A stretch of DNA of 64,000 bases from Cladocopium goreaui (taxonomy: Eukaryota; Sar; Dinophyceae; Suessiales; Symbiodiniaceae). Location of the stretch: NCBI GenBank assembly GCA_947184155.2, contig CAMXCT020002083.1, positions 28,501 to 92,500 on the forward strand. The letters are read 5' to 3'. Numbering within the stretch: the first letter of the stretch is position 1; each line of letters opens with the position of its first letter. Both the position numbers and the translations under genes were made by a program. A model generated the notes under the pieces. The model did no database searches and was not told the origin of the DNA. It saw nothing but the letters and a program-made list of their open reading frames with translations. This document shows positions 43,641 to 55,244 of this stretch, one piece after another.

Positions 43641-44454
43641 GACCCTTTTTTATGTCCAACGAATTTGTTGGTGTGGTTCACTTCACAAATTCAAATGATT
43701 GGGATATATTGGGATGCTGCGATCAACAGACACCCTTTGTCAAAGCTCTGCGCAGCACACCAAGTTGTAATTGGTACACAGATCTTTTACATTCACATTA
43801 ATTAGGTCAGATACAAAAATCTCGCGTCGATCCAACATGCAACGGTTATAACGGTTAAACATAATAGTTTATATTCACCCATTAAAGTAAATCAAAAGTG
43901 AGTTAGTGTCGTGGTGCATGTCTGAGGCAAAGCTCAACGGTCCCCAGGATTCGCGATGCTTCTCCAGTCACCGATGCGGAGTCCTCATTGACCTCCGTGC
44001 GGAAAGATGGAAACGAAAGGCCATGGGCCCATTTTACAATGTGGGTGTTTTAAAACTTTTAAACACCTTCCAAAAAATGGGAAACCGTCTTCATAACCAG
44101 TTAACTAGTTGATCAAACATATTCCAAAGGTGTTGATGTTTAACTCAAATAATTGCGACCAATATTAATTTGTGTTTTTGGTTTGTCACGTATTGCAACT
44201 CTTTGCCCATTGTCTCGCTCACTTCAGATGCTGTGTGTACTGTTTTGCACGGGGTTTACACATTGAGAACGGGATCGATGGTGTCTACACAAAGCATTAT
44301 TGAACTGATTCGAATCTCAAATCCGGCATCCGCATAGCAAGAATAATTAATTAGTGGGGGGTATGACTATATGTGATACCGTCGGCGTTTCTTCACGCCC
44401 ATAGAAAATCAGGCAAATGTCGTAACTTTTAAGATCTTTCAAGAACATCTATAT

Positions 44455-44560
44455 AGGTTTAAGCATGTTTAAAATTGTTTAAACATGTTAAACAGTTTAA
44501 ACATGTTTAAACAATTTAAACATGTTTAAACAGTTTAAACAGTTTAAACTTAAACATATA
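44455..44560. repeat. Palindromic GTTTAAAC array
   Basis: GTTTAAAC occurs about six times in 100 bases within alternating ACATGTTTAAACAGTTT-type units. Each unit is self-complementary, so the strand can fold into many alternative hairpins. Confidence 0.85.
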
Positions 44561-44639
44561 TAGTTGAACATGAGAACATGGTCTTGTCTTGTCCCTTAAA
44601 GGCAGTCCCCCCACACTCCACCAGGGTGGCCGGACACCG

Positions 44640-44705
44640 CAGCCGAAGTCGTCGAAGTGGGCGAAGTCGTCGAAGTGCGGAGCATGGAAGGCGCAGCCGG
44701 CGCAG
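44640..44705. repeat. CGAAGTCGTCGAAGTG direct repeat
   Basis: CGAAGTCGTCGAAGTG occurs twice in tandem (about 44646 and 44664), followed by GGCGCAGCC doublets. Short and GC-rich. Confidence 0.7.
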
Positions 44706-44872
44706 CCCTGTTGATCGGCTGTTGGCTGTTGGTTCTATGGGGTGATTTGATGTTAATATGTTTTGATATGTCTTGTGGTGAAAGATGAGACTATGTGAGA
44801 TCCGTTGTGTTTTATCATGTTTTGTTTGGTGATTTAATCGATGTTACTTGTGGTTATGTGCGTTTTGATGAG

Positions 44873-44945
44873 GTTTGACTACCCGGATCTCCTTTTTGAT
44901 TTGTTTGCGAATAATCCTGAAGTGCTGCAAATATTCACAATAGCG
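44873..44945 (+). CDS. Candidate exon, unassigned
   Basis: Following GATGAG, one frame reads FDYPDLLFDLFANNPEVLQI and FTIAKNEPTV. It looks like a helix-rich exon. No family recognised. Confidence 0.33.
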
Positions 44946-45792
44946 AAGAATGAACCGACCGTACCTTCGGTGCAAAGGAACTCATATTGCGACTGGTCTT
45001 GAAATAGGGAACCCTTTCGGCGTACAGTCGTACAGCATCGTACAGCTGTATTTTCCTAGTGGCAATGATTGGGGTCATCACAGTCATCACAAGCATTCTG
45101 AATTCTGTGTTCTGGCACTTGCTGGCTGCTGGTTTCATTTGCTGCCTTTGTTCCATCCTTATTTGCCATGGGTGACCGGGTGACTCCAATGGTCAATGAA
45201 CCCATTGATTTTTCATGGCCATGCTATCCAAATCGGTGAAACATCCCAGTGAAATCGCACCATATGGATGCCAGTCATGATCCAAACATCAAGACACCTC
45301 CTGAAAAGCTACTTGACCCCCACAGATGCCCCAAAAAAATGTTTTTTTTTTTGAGAAACTACTATCAATAAAGACGATATAGAGTCTCCGATAGAGTATG
45401 ATTTGGGTTCATTGGTGTCTGACGTCCAGGGCCGGCCATGGTGGGCATACAGATCTGAGAGACGCGGAAGGGCACATTGCGATGTGGCTCGTCACAAGAT
45501 CTCGACGAAAGATTAGAGTCACATTGCACTTTTGCTGATGTATATATATATATATATAACTATATATACTGTATATATAGTTTGCGCATATTCTTTGTTT
45601 CGCATCTGACCAATTCTCAATCCTCAACAAAAAGCACGTTTCCTCCCCGCAAGGGTGAACTAAACTTGCTGCATGGCTTCATGGCTTCATGGCTCCCAGA
45701 GGTTTCGCTCAAGGGTCCCTGGCCTTGGACACCAGCTTAGTGTAGATCATTGTACATCCCATATCCCGATCCCCATTCCCATGGTGCACCCA

Positions 45793-46836
45793 GTGATCAC
45801 TGGCATCGCCACCGGCATCGGCTTGCTGACGGACAAGTACATGTTGGGTGCCACCAACTTTGTGGAACATTATGCGGTCGAGTTCCATGCCACAGATGCG
45901 CAGAAGGATTTCGTGAAGTCGGCCATGTATGGGGGTGCAATCCTAGGAATGAGCCTTGAATCGGCTTGGAGCAGTGTATCTATGATATTCTATGATTATT
46001 ATATTCTTATATATTATGAATAAATGTGTATACATAATACAACATATAGTACAACACATGTTGATTTTATTTGAATATAAATTGTGAGTTGATAATAAAA
46101 ATATAATACTAAATAATTATTATAATAATAGTAATAATAACGATATAGTAATGATAATACAGTAACAAAGATATAATAAATTATATCATGTGATGATTAA
46201 TATATAAATACATGTAGTATGAACTATGAATGATTTCATCTATGACCTTTGTTTTTTCAACAGCTTCGGACTTCGGGCCAACTAAGGATCGTCATGGGAC
46301 CACTTTCAGACATTGTTGGAAGACGGGTAGGGCTGATTCTGTGCTCCATCATAACTTTGGTTGGTGCTTTGTTGAGCACTTTTGCTTGGGGTGAGAACGC
46401 TTTGATCGCCGCAAGGAGTGTTTTGAAATTTTAAGTGAACGAAAACGACCTGGGATGTTTCAAGTTTTGACCCACCTCCACTTGCAGGGCTATGGGGATT
46501 TTGGAACATCATGGGTATAAACATGGTTGAAGATGCTCATGCATTTCCATGCATTTCCATTGGTTTCTGTTCAGTTCCCACCAAAAACATTGCCAGGATC
46601 ATCACAGGTGTGGGGATGGGCGGTGAATATCCTTTAGCCTCTTCCCACAGCGCGGAATCTTCCGAAGACGCGGGAGATGGAGCTCGTAACGTGGCCCTGT
46701 TATACCTCTTTGGCTCGGGGGGTGGCCAAGCATTGTGCCCCTTGGTGACCTACTTGATGGATGTCAGTGGTGTGCCCGAGCATCTTCTGTGGCGATGGAT
46801 CTTTGCTGTGGGATCCATCCTGCCAGTCGGGTAGCA
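45793..46836 (+). CDS. Transporter exons 1-3: N-terminal MFS half
   Basis: Exon 1 reads GIATGIGLLTDKYMLGATNF, corresponding to helix 1 of the phosphate symporters (with TDKY where the family has TDAY). Exon 2 starts after AAG-type AG at 46286 and carries the DxxGRR loop signature between helices 2 and 3. Exon 3 follows CCAG and covers GVGMGGEYPLASSHSAES, an Asp/Glu-bearing helix 4 segment important for proton coupling in the family, then LLYLFGSGGGQALCPLVTYL. Frame is maintained through each exon, with no stops. Confidence 0.75.
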
Positions 46837-49800
46837 TATAGCAGCACTGTGGTTCACATTTGCCACTTTTGTGGTAGGAAAATGTGGGAAACTGTGAACT
46901 GTGGATGTTGTGTGACTAGATGGGGGTTGCTATATATATATATATGCACATATGCCTGCACCTCTTGGATTCTGTTTATCGTCCATCTTGCTAAAAGGAT
47001 ACTTTTCAATTTTGATCACTTTTAACGGGGCTGCTCCAAGCTTCATAGCCAATATGATGATCACATAGGGGGTTTCTGGAAATTAGATATGAAGTCAAGT
47101 AGAGGCGTACTTAAGTAGAGGCGTACTTAAGATGCCTTGAGTCCTGCCCACAGAAAAATGACATGTCACTAAGTACGGCGTACTTAAGGTGCCTTGAGCC
47201 CCTCCCACAGAAAAATGACATGTCACTAAGTACGGCGTACTTAAGGTGCCTTGAGCCCCTCCCACAGAAAAAATGGTGCTTTGAGCCCCTCCCACAGAAA
47301 AATGACATGTCACTAAGTACGGCGTACTTAAGGTGCCTTGAGCCCCTCCCACAGAAAAATGACATGTCACTAAGTACGGCGTACTTAAGGTGCTTTGAGC
47401 CCCTCCCACGGAAAAATGACATGTCACTAAGTACGGCGTACTTAAGGTGCCTTGAGCCCCTCCCACAGAAAAATGACATGTCACTAAGTACGGCGTACTT
47501 AAGGTGCTTTGAGCCCCTCCCACGGAAAAATGACATGTCACTAAGTACGGCGTACTTAAGGTGCCTTGAGCCCCTCCCACATCCAAATGGAGTCCGAAAC
47601 TGTTCTTTCTCTTAGAAAAAATCAATCAGAAACAAAGCTCTCGGACTGGATACTCATGAGGGGGAGGGTCTAACCGCCTTAAGTACGCCGCCCTTAAGAC
47701 ATGGCGGTCCAAGATGGTCCAAGTATAAACATGGAACACATGTACGAAACCATGAGTGAAAGCAGAAAAAGACGCGGAAGCAGACATCTCATGTGGCCAT
47801 CAAAAAAAATCATTCACATGCACTCACGTCTCAAATTCTGACGGCGACTGTTGATGGTTTTCCTTTGTGCTCAATATCCATATATATATATATGTACATT
47901 ATTCATGCTGCATAGATGTCTCTGACCATATATATATATATTAATATTAATATATATATATATTAATACTAATATGAATATTAATATTATAGATTACAAC
48001 GGTATCTCTATATGAACCATGTGTTCCAAAACCAAATCTTGGAAAACTCACTACGTGACTAGGGGTCTGGGAGCACCTCTGTTTAACGTCTATGAACGGG
48101 TGTTTACGTTCCTTTGAACGGATATTTACGGCCATGCACGGTTATTTATGTCCATGCCTTTAACCCCAAAACTACCTTCAACAAAAACTTATTCCATGTT
48201 TTTCAGGGCTTACTAGACACGTGCAAAATCAACAAAAGAACCTTTCAGGGAATAAACAATTCCATCATCCAAGAGACTAAGCAAGAGAGGGGGGAGACCT
48301 AAATGTCTGGACACCCCCTTCGAAATTGCTATGTATAGCTGAACACACCAGAAAATAGGATGTGTGTGATCCATAATAATATCAATTCCCCATCAAAAAT
48401 GTTGAAAAACGGGTTCCAAAATAGAAACAACACAAGAAAAAACCTTCCAATGTTGAAAAACCAGGTCGGGCTTTGGTCTTTTGCTCCGTATATTGACGAC
48501 GAAAGACAGTCAGAAGTTCAAAGAGGGCAAGAAGGCGGAGATCGAGCACAAGGATCCATGGAAACCACGTGGATCGGTGCAAATAAGGGTTAATATTCTG
48601 ATATATTCTGATATGATATTGATATGATTAGTAAGATATAGAAGCGTAGCAGAGCCAAACAGTATCAAACAGTGAGGTGTCTCCCGACAAACGTGGCCCG
48701 AAACTCGGCTGTAGAACTGGGACCCCAGAATGCAATGAAGAATTATTTTGCCATATTTTGCCTGGATAGGTAGCGGGAGGCCAGAGATTTCAAACTAATG
48801 CAGATGTTGATCCATGAACGATGTTGCACTTTCTTGTGTTTCCTTCCAAAAGAGTGAGCCAAGGTCTAGTTGATTGTTGGTTGCATAACTTGGTGGGATC
48901 CCAGTAGCACCCTATGACGGTCACTATCACATTATATAAATGAATCATTAGCTATCCTAACAACCACGGGTGGAAGGAGACGACAGTTTCATTGCTTCTT
49001 CCCTATTGGAGACCTTTGTTGGGAACTGCTGGCTGCTGGTTCCTTTACGACATCGTTGAGTATGGCCTCAAGCAGAACGATGCGGCCATCTTTGAAGCAG
49101 GCACCGACGCAGCATACAGCCAGTGCCTGAGCGTGCACTAGTCACTAGCACCACACCAAGCAGCACTACCATCATCCACATCATCCACTTGAGGCTTCAC
49201 AAGTTGTCTATCGAGAGGTAGCTGCATCTCAAAAGGCGAAAAGGTCCTTAAAGAAAAAATAACGTCAGCTAAAAACAGTTCGCTGCACGCTAAGGAGTGT
49301 CTTAGACGTATTCTTCACCCGCCTCTTGGTGATCCCTTCCTTGATCGTGGCACCATGGCTCCTCAGTAAAACATCCAGCAAGCGCGTTCAGTTCATTGGT
49401 TTCGCCGGCTGTGCTGTTGCCAACTTCATCCTGGCCGTGGCCTATGGACCTTTGAAAGAGATCTCCGCCCTTTTCTTTACACTGCAGCTTGGTCAGAATG
49501 AATTCACTTACGACCTCACCAGAAAAACGATGCTTCGTCACCGAAACCGAAGGAAACATATTCGCAACTTGATACTTGTATCGGCTAGCACCCATTCCCG
49601 GTCCAGGCTAACCAGTGGTATACCAGTGGTAGCAGTCGTTTTTGCACCGCACAACAGTTCCTTTCGAGGTACATTGTACAGCTGTCCTTCCAAAGCTTAC
49701 CGGGCGTAACCACCATGGCCATCTCAGCAGAGATCTATCCAAGCATGGTACGTGGCACTGGTGCCGGGATCAGTGCAGCCTGCGGCAAGGTGGGTGCCAC

Positions 49801-50690
49801 ACTGGGTTCCTATGTTTTTTCTGAGTTGAAGCTGCTTGGCTGCCATGCGAAGTCTAGGAATCGGATGGAAGTTGGCAGAAGTTGGACAGTGTGAAAGCGA
49901 AAGCGACATAGGCAACTGGCATATGCTTTGCTTTAAAGATCCTTTTTCAGATCTTCAAGGAGTTCAGGTACTGGTCCCTTCATGAAACACGACCCATCAT
50001 TTCCTTCGTGGTCCTTAGTGGATCTTAGTGGATCGCCCCCAGTCATAGAATTGGATGATGGGAAAATTTACAGGAAAGCCCTATATTTGATGGTAAAAAC
50101 CATGGGTTTCCTGTAGATTTTCCCAAGAAAACCAATCCATTGACCCAGGAATCAGGGGCACATTGGCGCGATTTTTGTGACTGTGACCGCGACCTCGGTC
50201 GCTGCATTGGGCCTGACCTTGGTGACAATCCCCTTTTACAATGGCCACACACTGGATGCCGCGGACATGCTTGCCAGAGACTAAGCTGAAATATACTTCA
50301 ATATAATATATATATATATTATATCATTGTCTCAAAATTGGATGAAGATGGATGATTTAAAGGAAACCTATATGGAGACCTCTGTATTTGTGGGTGGAAA
50401 TCATGGTTTCCGTAATTTTTCCCTTAAAGTCAAACTAAACCATTGATACTGTGCATAACTAAATTAGAAGTATATCGATTTGGATTTGCCATATTGGCCT
50501 TCCTTTTAATCCACTTTTGGATCTTTGTTTCGAGGGTCATTTTGCCTCAGGAGATGGGAAACCCCGAGAAGCCGTCAGAGTTCTCTTCAGTGGGCCCTTG
50601 AACGGAGATGGCTCCAAGTCTTTGGCCTATGACTCAGATGAGATCTCAACAGATGACGAGACTTTGCCTGATGCATCTGATGATGCCTGA
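45793..50690 (+). CDS. Major-facilitator transporter, phosphate:H+ symporter-like
   Basis: About ten exons on the + strand encode a 12-helix MFS protein. Exons: 45793-45950 (helix 1, VITGIATGIGLLTDKYML), 46287-46430 (motif A, MGPLSDIVGRRVGLILCS), 46598-46836 (GVGMGGEYPLASSHSAES and helices 4-5), 48495-48590 (cytoplasmic loop, KKAEIEHKDPWKPRG), 49010-49115 (GCWFLYDIVEYGLKQND), 49300-49500 (helices 8-9), 49660-49850 (LPGVTTMAISAEIYPSMV), 49954-49975, 50150-50285 and 50556-50690 (acidic tail). The GGEYPL, FLYDI and PAEI-type motifs in this order are those of the fungal/plant Pho84 and PHT1 family, which import phosphate with protons across the plasma membrane. The substrate is inferred. The first methionine and some introns are unsure; a 57-bp satellite lies in the long intron. 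Confidence 0.75.
46020..46235. repeat. AT-rich intron sequence
   Basis: AATAATTATTATAATAATAG-type sequence in the intron between transporter exons 1 and 2. No gene. Confidence 0.7.
47095..47590. repeat. 57-bp minisatellite with palindromic core
   Basis: Eight or so copies of a unit running AAAAATGACATGTCACTAAG, TACGGCGTACTTAAGGTGCC, TTGAGCCCCTCCCACAG. Period measured as 57 bases. The core AAGTACGGCGTACTT is an almost perfect palindrome. One copy near 47270 is truncated. A stray copy of the core occurs at 47670-47700 in the other orientation (CTTAAGTACGCCGCCCTTAAG). Confidence 0.95.
47925..47995. repeat. TATA/TTAATA simple repeat
   Basis: ATATATATTAATATTAATAT sequence inside the transporter intron. 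Confidence 0.85.
48495..50690 (+). CDS. Transporter exons 4-10: C-terminal MFS half
   Basis: The loop exon (DSQKFKEGKKAEIEHKDPWK) is followed by GCWFLYDIVEYGLKQND for helix 7, VFFTRLLVIPSLIVAPWLLS and FAGCAVANFILAVAYG for helices 8-9, then LPGVTTMAISAEIYPSMV and VRGTGAGISAACGKVGA for helices 10-11, and GHIGAIFVTVTATSVAALGL for helix 12. The last exon (from about 50556) encodes SDEISTDDETLPDASDDA and a TGA at 50688-50690. A TAA follows LDAADMLARD at 50282, so either the protein ends there or the last exon is joined before it; both are possible. Confidence 0.7.
50058..50150. repeat. Intronic hairpin repeat family B, copy 1
   Basis: TTACAGGAAAGCCC and GGGTTTCCTGTAG form inverted arms around about 25 bases, followed by CCCAAGAAAACCAATCCATT. 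It lies in a transporter intron and ends near the acceptor before 50150. Related copies lie at 50338 and 56217. Confidence 0.62.
50338..50448. repeat. Intronic hairpin repeat family B, copy 2
   Basis: AAAGGAAACC and GGTTTCC arms with the shared words TATATGGAGACC, GGGTGGAAATCATGGTTTCC and CTAAACCATTGAT. It occupies the next intron of the transporter. Confidence 0.6.
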
Positions 50691-50699
50691 AGCGGATTA

Positions 50700-51690
50700 A
50701 GCTTTTGGAAGCTCAAGAAGCTCAACTTTGTCCATTTGTACAATGACTTACAGGAGCCAGAAATTTATCTTGGAACTCGAAAAATTAGATCACCAGCAAA
50801 TCCATATGTTGAAACCATGTTTTTATCATATTTTGGTCATCTCAAGTATCTCAGGCTCCAGTCTGCACGGCATGTATCGTAAGATGGGCAGAAAGATATG
50901 CCCCGCCCCGCGATGCCATGCTCCAAAAATCACTGCAAGTCTGTTGAGACCTAAGAAACATGGCAAACCGGATCAAACCGGACAGCGTCAGTCTTGCAAT
51001 CTTCAGCTCAATAAAGTAAAGACTAAGAGATGTCATGAAACATCAACATACGGTAACCCCGCAGAGGTAGTTAAAAAATATACATTTTGCTATTACTTTA
51101 ACATACACTTTCATATGTGTGATCTTTTTTGGGGCTGCCATCGGGTGAATGGCGGCAACTCGATCTCGCGACAGAATCGCTTCGCCAGCGACTCTGGCTT
51201 AGTATTGAGCCTCATGGATCGTCGGAGACCGGAAGCGCATCTATATGGGCAAATCACATGCAATGATTTCTGTTAGACTCATGGTGGTCAGTTTAATAAT
51301 GAGAAAACAAAATGAATTCATAATAAGTAGAATTTGCCCAGATGGGTGCGCATCGTTTACCTCGTAGCCGAAACCATTTCCTCTTCGCCGCTTCGCCACA
51401 TCTCTAGCTTGCGAGGGAACCATGGTGGCCAGAAGCAACCCGCATCCGGCCGATCTTTGGCAAAAAATGCTATGCTGCCCTACAATGCTGACATATGCTG
51501 ACCATTGCACTTCTACAAACTTAGTGAGGTTCATAAGATTTCATAAGTTCATAAGTGTCGTAACTGGCTTACCCATGGTTATCCCATCACAAATAGGTGA
51601 CAAGTATGATCAATCACTAGCATTGAGATACGTGATCCACTCAGCCTCACAGAATCCAGCTTTTCAATATGTTTCATTTTTTTCAGGATA
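50700..51690. other. Stretch with weak coding signals
   Basis: A segment near 51150-51270 (NSISRQNRFASDSGLVLSLM in one frame) looks mildly coding. The rest is not recognisable. Confidence 0.3.
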
Positions 51691-51696
51691 GTATTG

Positions 51697-51757
51697 AACA
51701 TGGCCATTGATATTTGGATTTACCCATCAAACATGGTGATTTTCCATAGTTAAGATC
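51697..51757. repeat. Intronic hairpin repeat family A, copy 2
   Basis: GAACATGGCCATTGATATTT, then TTTACCCATCAAACATGGTG and ATTTTCCATAGTTAAG, matching the copies at 36636, 56430 and 57511. Confidence 0.6.
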
Positions 51758-51989
51758 TAGAAGATCCCATAGGGCCATGCTTCACGTCAGGCCGAACCCA
51801 GTGATCCCAGTGATTTCTGATGGTGCCCATGGTGTCCAGCGAAACTCGGATGGCCCTGGTAGCCACAGATGCAGTCACTGTTTTGGTGTCTAATCTTATT
51901 GACAAATTCACTGGTTATATTATGAAATCCAGGATGGTTTTTCAGATGCTGTCCAACCAACAATTATTGACAAAATTATATTGTGGAAA

Positions 51990-53030
51990 AATCACTGGTT
52001 GGTTGGTTTGTGACACTTTGTGGGACTTTATTTGTTCATCCTGCGTTCATCACTTCCTTTGTTTGTCCGTTGGTCATCTTCCTTGTCGCCAGAATCGCAG
52101 CACGTGTAATATCATGCAGTAAACGATTTAGATATCACAGAAACAAACATATCAATCACATGAAAAACAATAGATTGTAAACACGATGAATCAACATATA
52201 AACATCATTAAATGTCAGCATCAGTGAATGGCCTTCACCGTTACAATCACCATCACCACCATCACCACCATCACCACCATCACCACCATCACCACCATCA
52301 CCATCACCAGTACTATCATCATCATCATCATCATCATCACCATCACCATCACCATCACTATCATACTGCTTCTAATAAATGATAATTGATTTGAAACAAC
52401 CACCACCACCACCACCACCACCCACCACCACCACCACCATCACCACCACCACCACCATCACCACCATCACCAGCATCATCATCATCATCATCATCATCAT
52501 CCTCATCGTAGTCGTCGTCGTCGTCATCATTTCGATCATTGCTGCTACATGTTCTGTGTGTGTGTTATCATGTTCGCATATCCTGGATATTTCATGATTG
52601 TAGGCATTTACATCATCATCTCCAGCTCCTGAACGCGTTTCTTGATATGGCTAAACGAAAAAAAAAAAAACAACTCATTGGGCTCCAGTTATGATCAGGT
52701 AGGGGTTCCACTTACATCTGAACCATGATATGTGTATAGAATAGGTACAGTGCCATCCTTATAGCAATCCTTAGTAGGCAAATGTTTTTTTAACATTGCG
52801 AAATCCAGCCGGAGCCCTGGGCTGATGTTTGGTTTGGAGAATCGCATTTTTTGCTTTGCTGCCCAGCTGCAAAACAAATCGTAAATAGCGGTGCGTTGAA
52901 GTTGATGCTCTCGGTTGCATTTGTTTTGTCGATTTTTGGCTGGTCTTGCTGCTTGCTGTTAATATATGTATATATCATAGGATATGAATTATTTGCAGCC
53001 TTTGGGTTTGTTTGCAAGGTAGCTACGTAT
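51990..53030 (+). CDS. Candidate exons of a membrane protein
   Basis: 51995-52113 reads VTLCGTLFVHPAFITSFVCP, then LVIFLVARIAARV. 52895-53022 reads LMLSVAFVLSIFGWSCCLLL, then IYVYIIGYELFAAFGF. Both are strongly hydrophobic, long enough for one or two membrane helices each. They lie on either side of a trinucleotide repeat. I cannot name a family, and hydrophobic frames can arise by chance in T-rich DNA. Confidence 0.3.
52235..52525. repeat. CAC/CAT trinucleotide microsatellite
   Basis: (CACCAT)n and (CAT)n, then (CAC)n and (CAT)n again, in two blocks split by about 40 bases. Confidence 0.95.
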
Positions 53031-53049
53031 GGAAACTTACAAGGTAAAC

Positions 53050-53950
53050 GTCGGACCTTGCAGTGTTTTTGAAGGCAGATTTATCTCACTTTGAATGGCG
53101 GTCCTTTGACGCTCTGAGCGACCTCATAGGGGAAGTTTTGCGCCTCGAAAATTCTGCTTAGATGTTCTGCATCTAAGCATCACTGTTTATGACGTCATTT
53201 GGGATGGCGTTGTTTTTCTCTGATTTGTCTGAGTTCTGTATGGTTTTGATATATTTTGATTGAAGAAAATGCATGAGGTGATTCTGAGGGATAGAAACGC
53301 ATCTTCGCTTCGAATGGTGTTCGTAGAAGATACAGCACAGCATCGCTGTAGCTCGGGCGGGCCCGGGCTGGCTCTTGTCCACTCATTCTCAGGTATGTAC
53401 CGATTTCTGCACTGTTTAGCAATGATATTAATGTATTCAATTATTCAATTGTTTATTTGTTGAAATATATATCTATATATAAATAATTATATATAATATA
53501 TTAATATATATATATCTCTATATTCATTTAGTTGTTTATTTAGTTTATTCATTTTTATGTTTATTTGTTGATGGATTCACGTAACTATGTGTATGATTAA
53601 GCCATGAAATATGCACAGAATGATAGACCCCGGGAACATCTCCTGATGGGCCATGCCTAGGAACATGTCCTCCACGTCCCCGTGGATCTCTAGGGGCGTC
53701 AATGGCGGCCAGCCACAGGGTGCGCTGCGGTGGGCGAAGGTGATCGATAAAGCCATAGCCCAGAGCAATAGAAGGTATATGCAGGTACCATAGTAGCAAT
53801 ATGTAGCAATCTATAGCAGCTATGGCTATAGCACAAATACGCAGAATTCGCTTCTAATTCACATGAATTCACTTTGACTGGGCCCAGGATTCTCCCGTCT
53901 TCTCCCAGTTGTAGATCATCTTGAAATTGTATCAGCTCAATCATAGGGAT
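53050..53950. other. Stretch without a recognised gene
   Basis: Contains an AT-rich tract at 53460-53530. Minus-strand open frames near 53570-53770 (MAHQEMFPGSIIL-like) have no recognised domain. Confidence 0.4.
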
Positions 53951-54081
53951 CATCCCAATGAAACATGGTGCTTATTGTTGCAAATGATCCTAACAGATTC
54001 AGGGGGCATGAGCCATTTAAGAACTATTTCAGCGCCCTTGTATCCAACATCAAGGCCCACCCGTAATGGGCATCGGCTGCA

Positions 54082-54420
54082 GGATGCTGTGTCCCATGAT
54101 GAGAAGCGCTGCTTGGCCCGCCGGAACCGAACGAAAAGTAGCAGGGACAGGAGCCATCCCCGCGAAGGCGGAAGAGAATTGGTGGTGAAAAAGGAGCAGA
54201 TTGAGAGTCCACGACGTCGAGAGGATTCTGACCGCGAATGGTCGAGGACTCGACATGGCGCAGCTTCGAATGGGCTTCGCCGCCTGGCCCCAGGCCAAGT
54301 CTTCGACGCCTTTCGGGAGCGGTCGCCCTGGTCTCCCCCGCTGCTGCGCAGAAGACGCGCACGAGCTGATTCTGACTCAGAGACTTGGCAGAAATGGAGC
54401 AGGAACATGAAAGTCATGCA
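54082..54420 (+). CDS. Exon of an RS-like charged protein
   Basis: After CTGCAG the frame reads DAVSHDEKRCLARRNRTKSS, RDRSHPREGGRE, IESPRRREDSDREWSRTRHG, and later ERSPWSPPLLRRRRARADSD. SR, RS, RD and RE dipeptides dominate, as in splicing-related or other nuclear RNA-processing proteins. It ends near VMQVV, where the frame becomes non-coding. A nuclear role is inferred from composition only. Three other frames are also open through this GC-rich exon, but only this one has biased, charged, disorder-like composition. Confidence 0.5.
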
Positions 54421-54581
54421 AGTTGTTCGGATCATGGTTAATCCATGTTGGTTCCCATCTAATTATGTTGATATGTGGTTGATATTTGGTAGATAGGTTC
54501 ATGGATCATTGATTCATTGTATTAATATTTATTTACATTATAATTTATATATATATATATACAAATTTTATGTTATATGTA

Positions 54582-55153
54582 ATGCCAACACCGGATTAAT
54601 AAACCCCCCCCGCCAGAAGGTAGGATGTACCTAGAAAATCACCCCTTAATAATAAGCAACTCTGAACCATAAAACTTTGGATATGGCTTACGTCAATTAG
54701 ATCTTAATAGAATTCCATTGGATTTGTTAAAATTTCATGGATCAGAAAGGTGGTTGATTAATCAGGGGCAAACCATGGTTATTATTACTGGGGGACATGG
54801 GCTCATGGGGGGTACCCTTTGGGAGCTATCCAAACTGATGTTTTTTATAAATATTTTAATTAGAAATCGATCATTTGGGGAATAGTTGTTTTTTGAAATT
54901 TTCAATGATCAACTTAAACCTGAAGTATAACAATGATGATTAAAAAAAAGGTAAAAAACAATTGGAAATAAATAGAATTGGAAATAAGAAATGTTGGATA
55001 AAAAAATGGATTTCCGAAGTGGTGGTTGATTAATCGGGGGTAGGCCCACCGGTTTATTAATCTGTGGGGACCACCTGTTTTTAAATTACAATTTTTTTTT
55101 TGGGCAATGGTGGTTGATTAATCCGGGGGGGATTATTAATCCTCACTTGGCAT
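54582..55153. mobile_element. TA-flanked TIR element, 572 bp (mariner-like MITE)
   Basis: The left end ATGCCAACACCGGATTAATA, then A and eight C, is matched inverted at the right end (reverse complement ATGCCAAGTGAGGATTAATA, then ATCCCCCCC). About 23 of 29 positions pair. TA flanks both ends (54580-54581 and 55154-55155). The interior has recurring GGTGGTTGATTAATC words at 54750, 55020 and 55108 and no coding frame. This fits a non-autonomous Tc1/mariner-type element. Confidence 0.62.
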
Positions 55154-55244
55154 TATAAATTATAATATGTAATGGTAGTGTATCCGATCCCACGCAATTT
55201 GCCCATCATGATAATGGTGCTTGCATGTTTGGTGTATTTGCCCA

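Larger units (their letters stand above)
46850..48490. other. Long transporter intron
   Basis: The interval between the exon ending near 46836 and that near 48495 holds a 57-bp satellite and AT-rich simple repeats. Exons for helix 6 should fall here if the protein is complete, but I could not find them. Confidence 0.45.

Noticed and set aside
47095..47625. CRISPR-like array with 57-bp spacing
   Set aside because: The whole unit repeats, with no variable spacers, and the context is a eukaryotic intron. It is a minisatellite.
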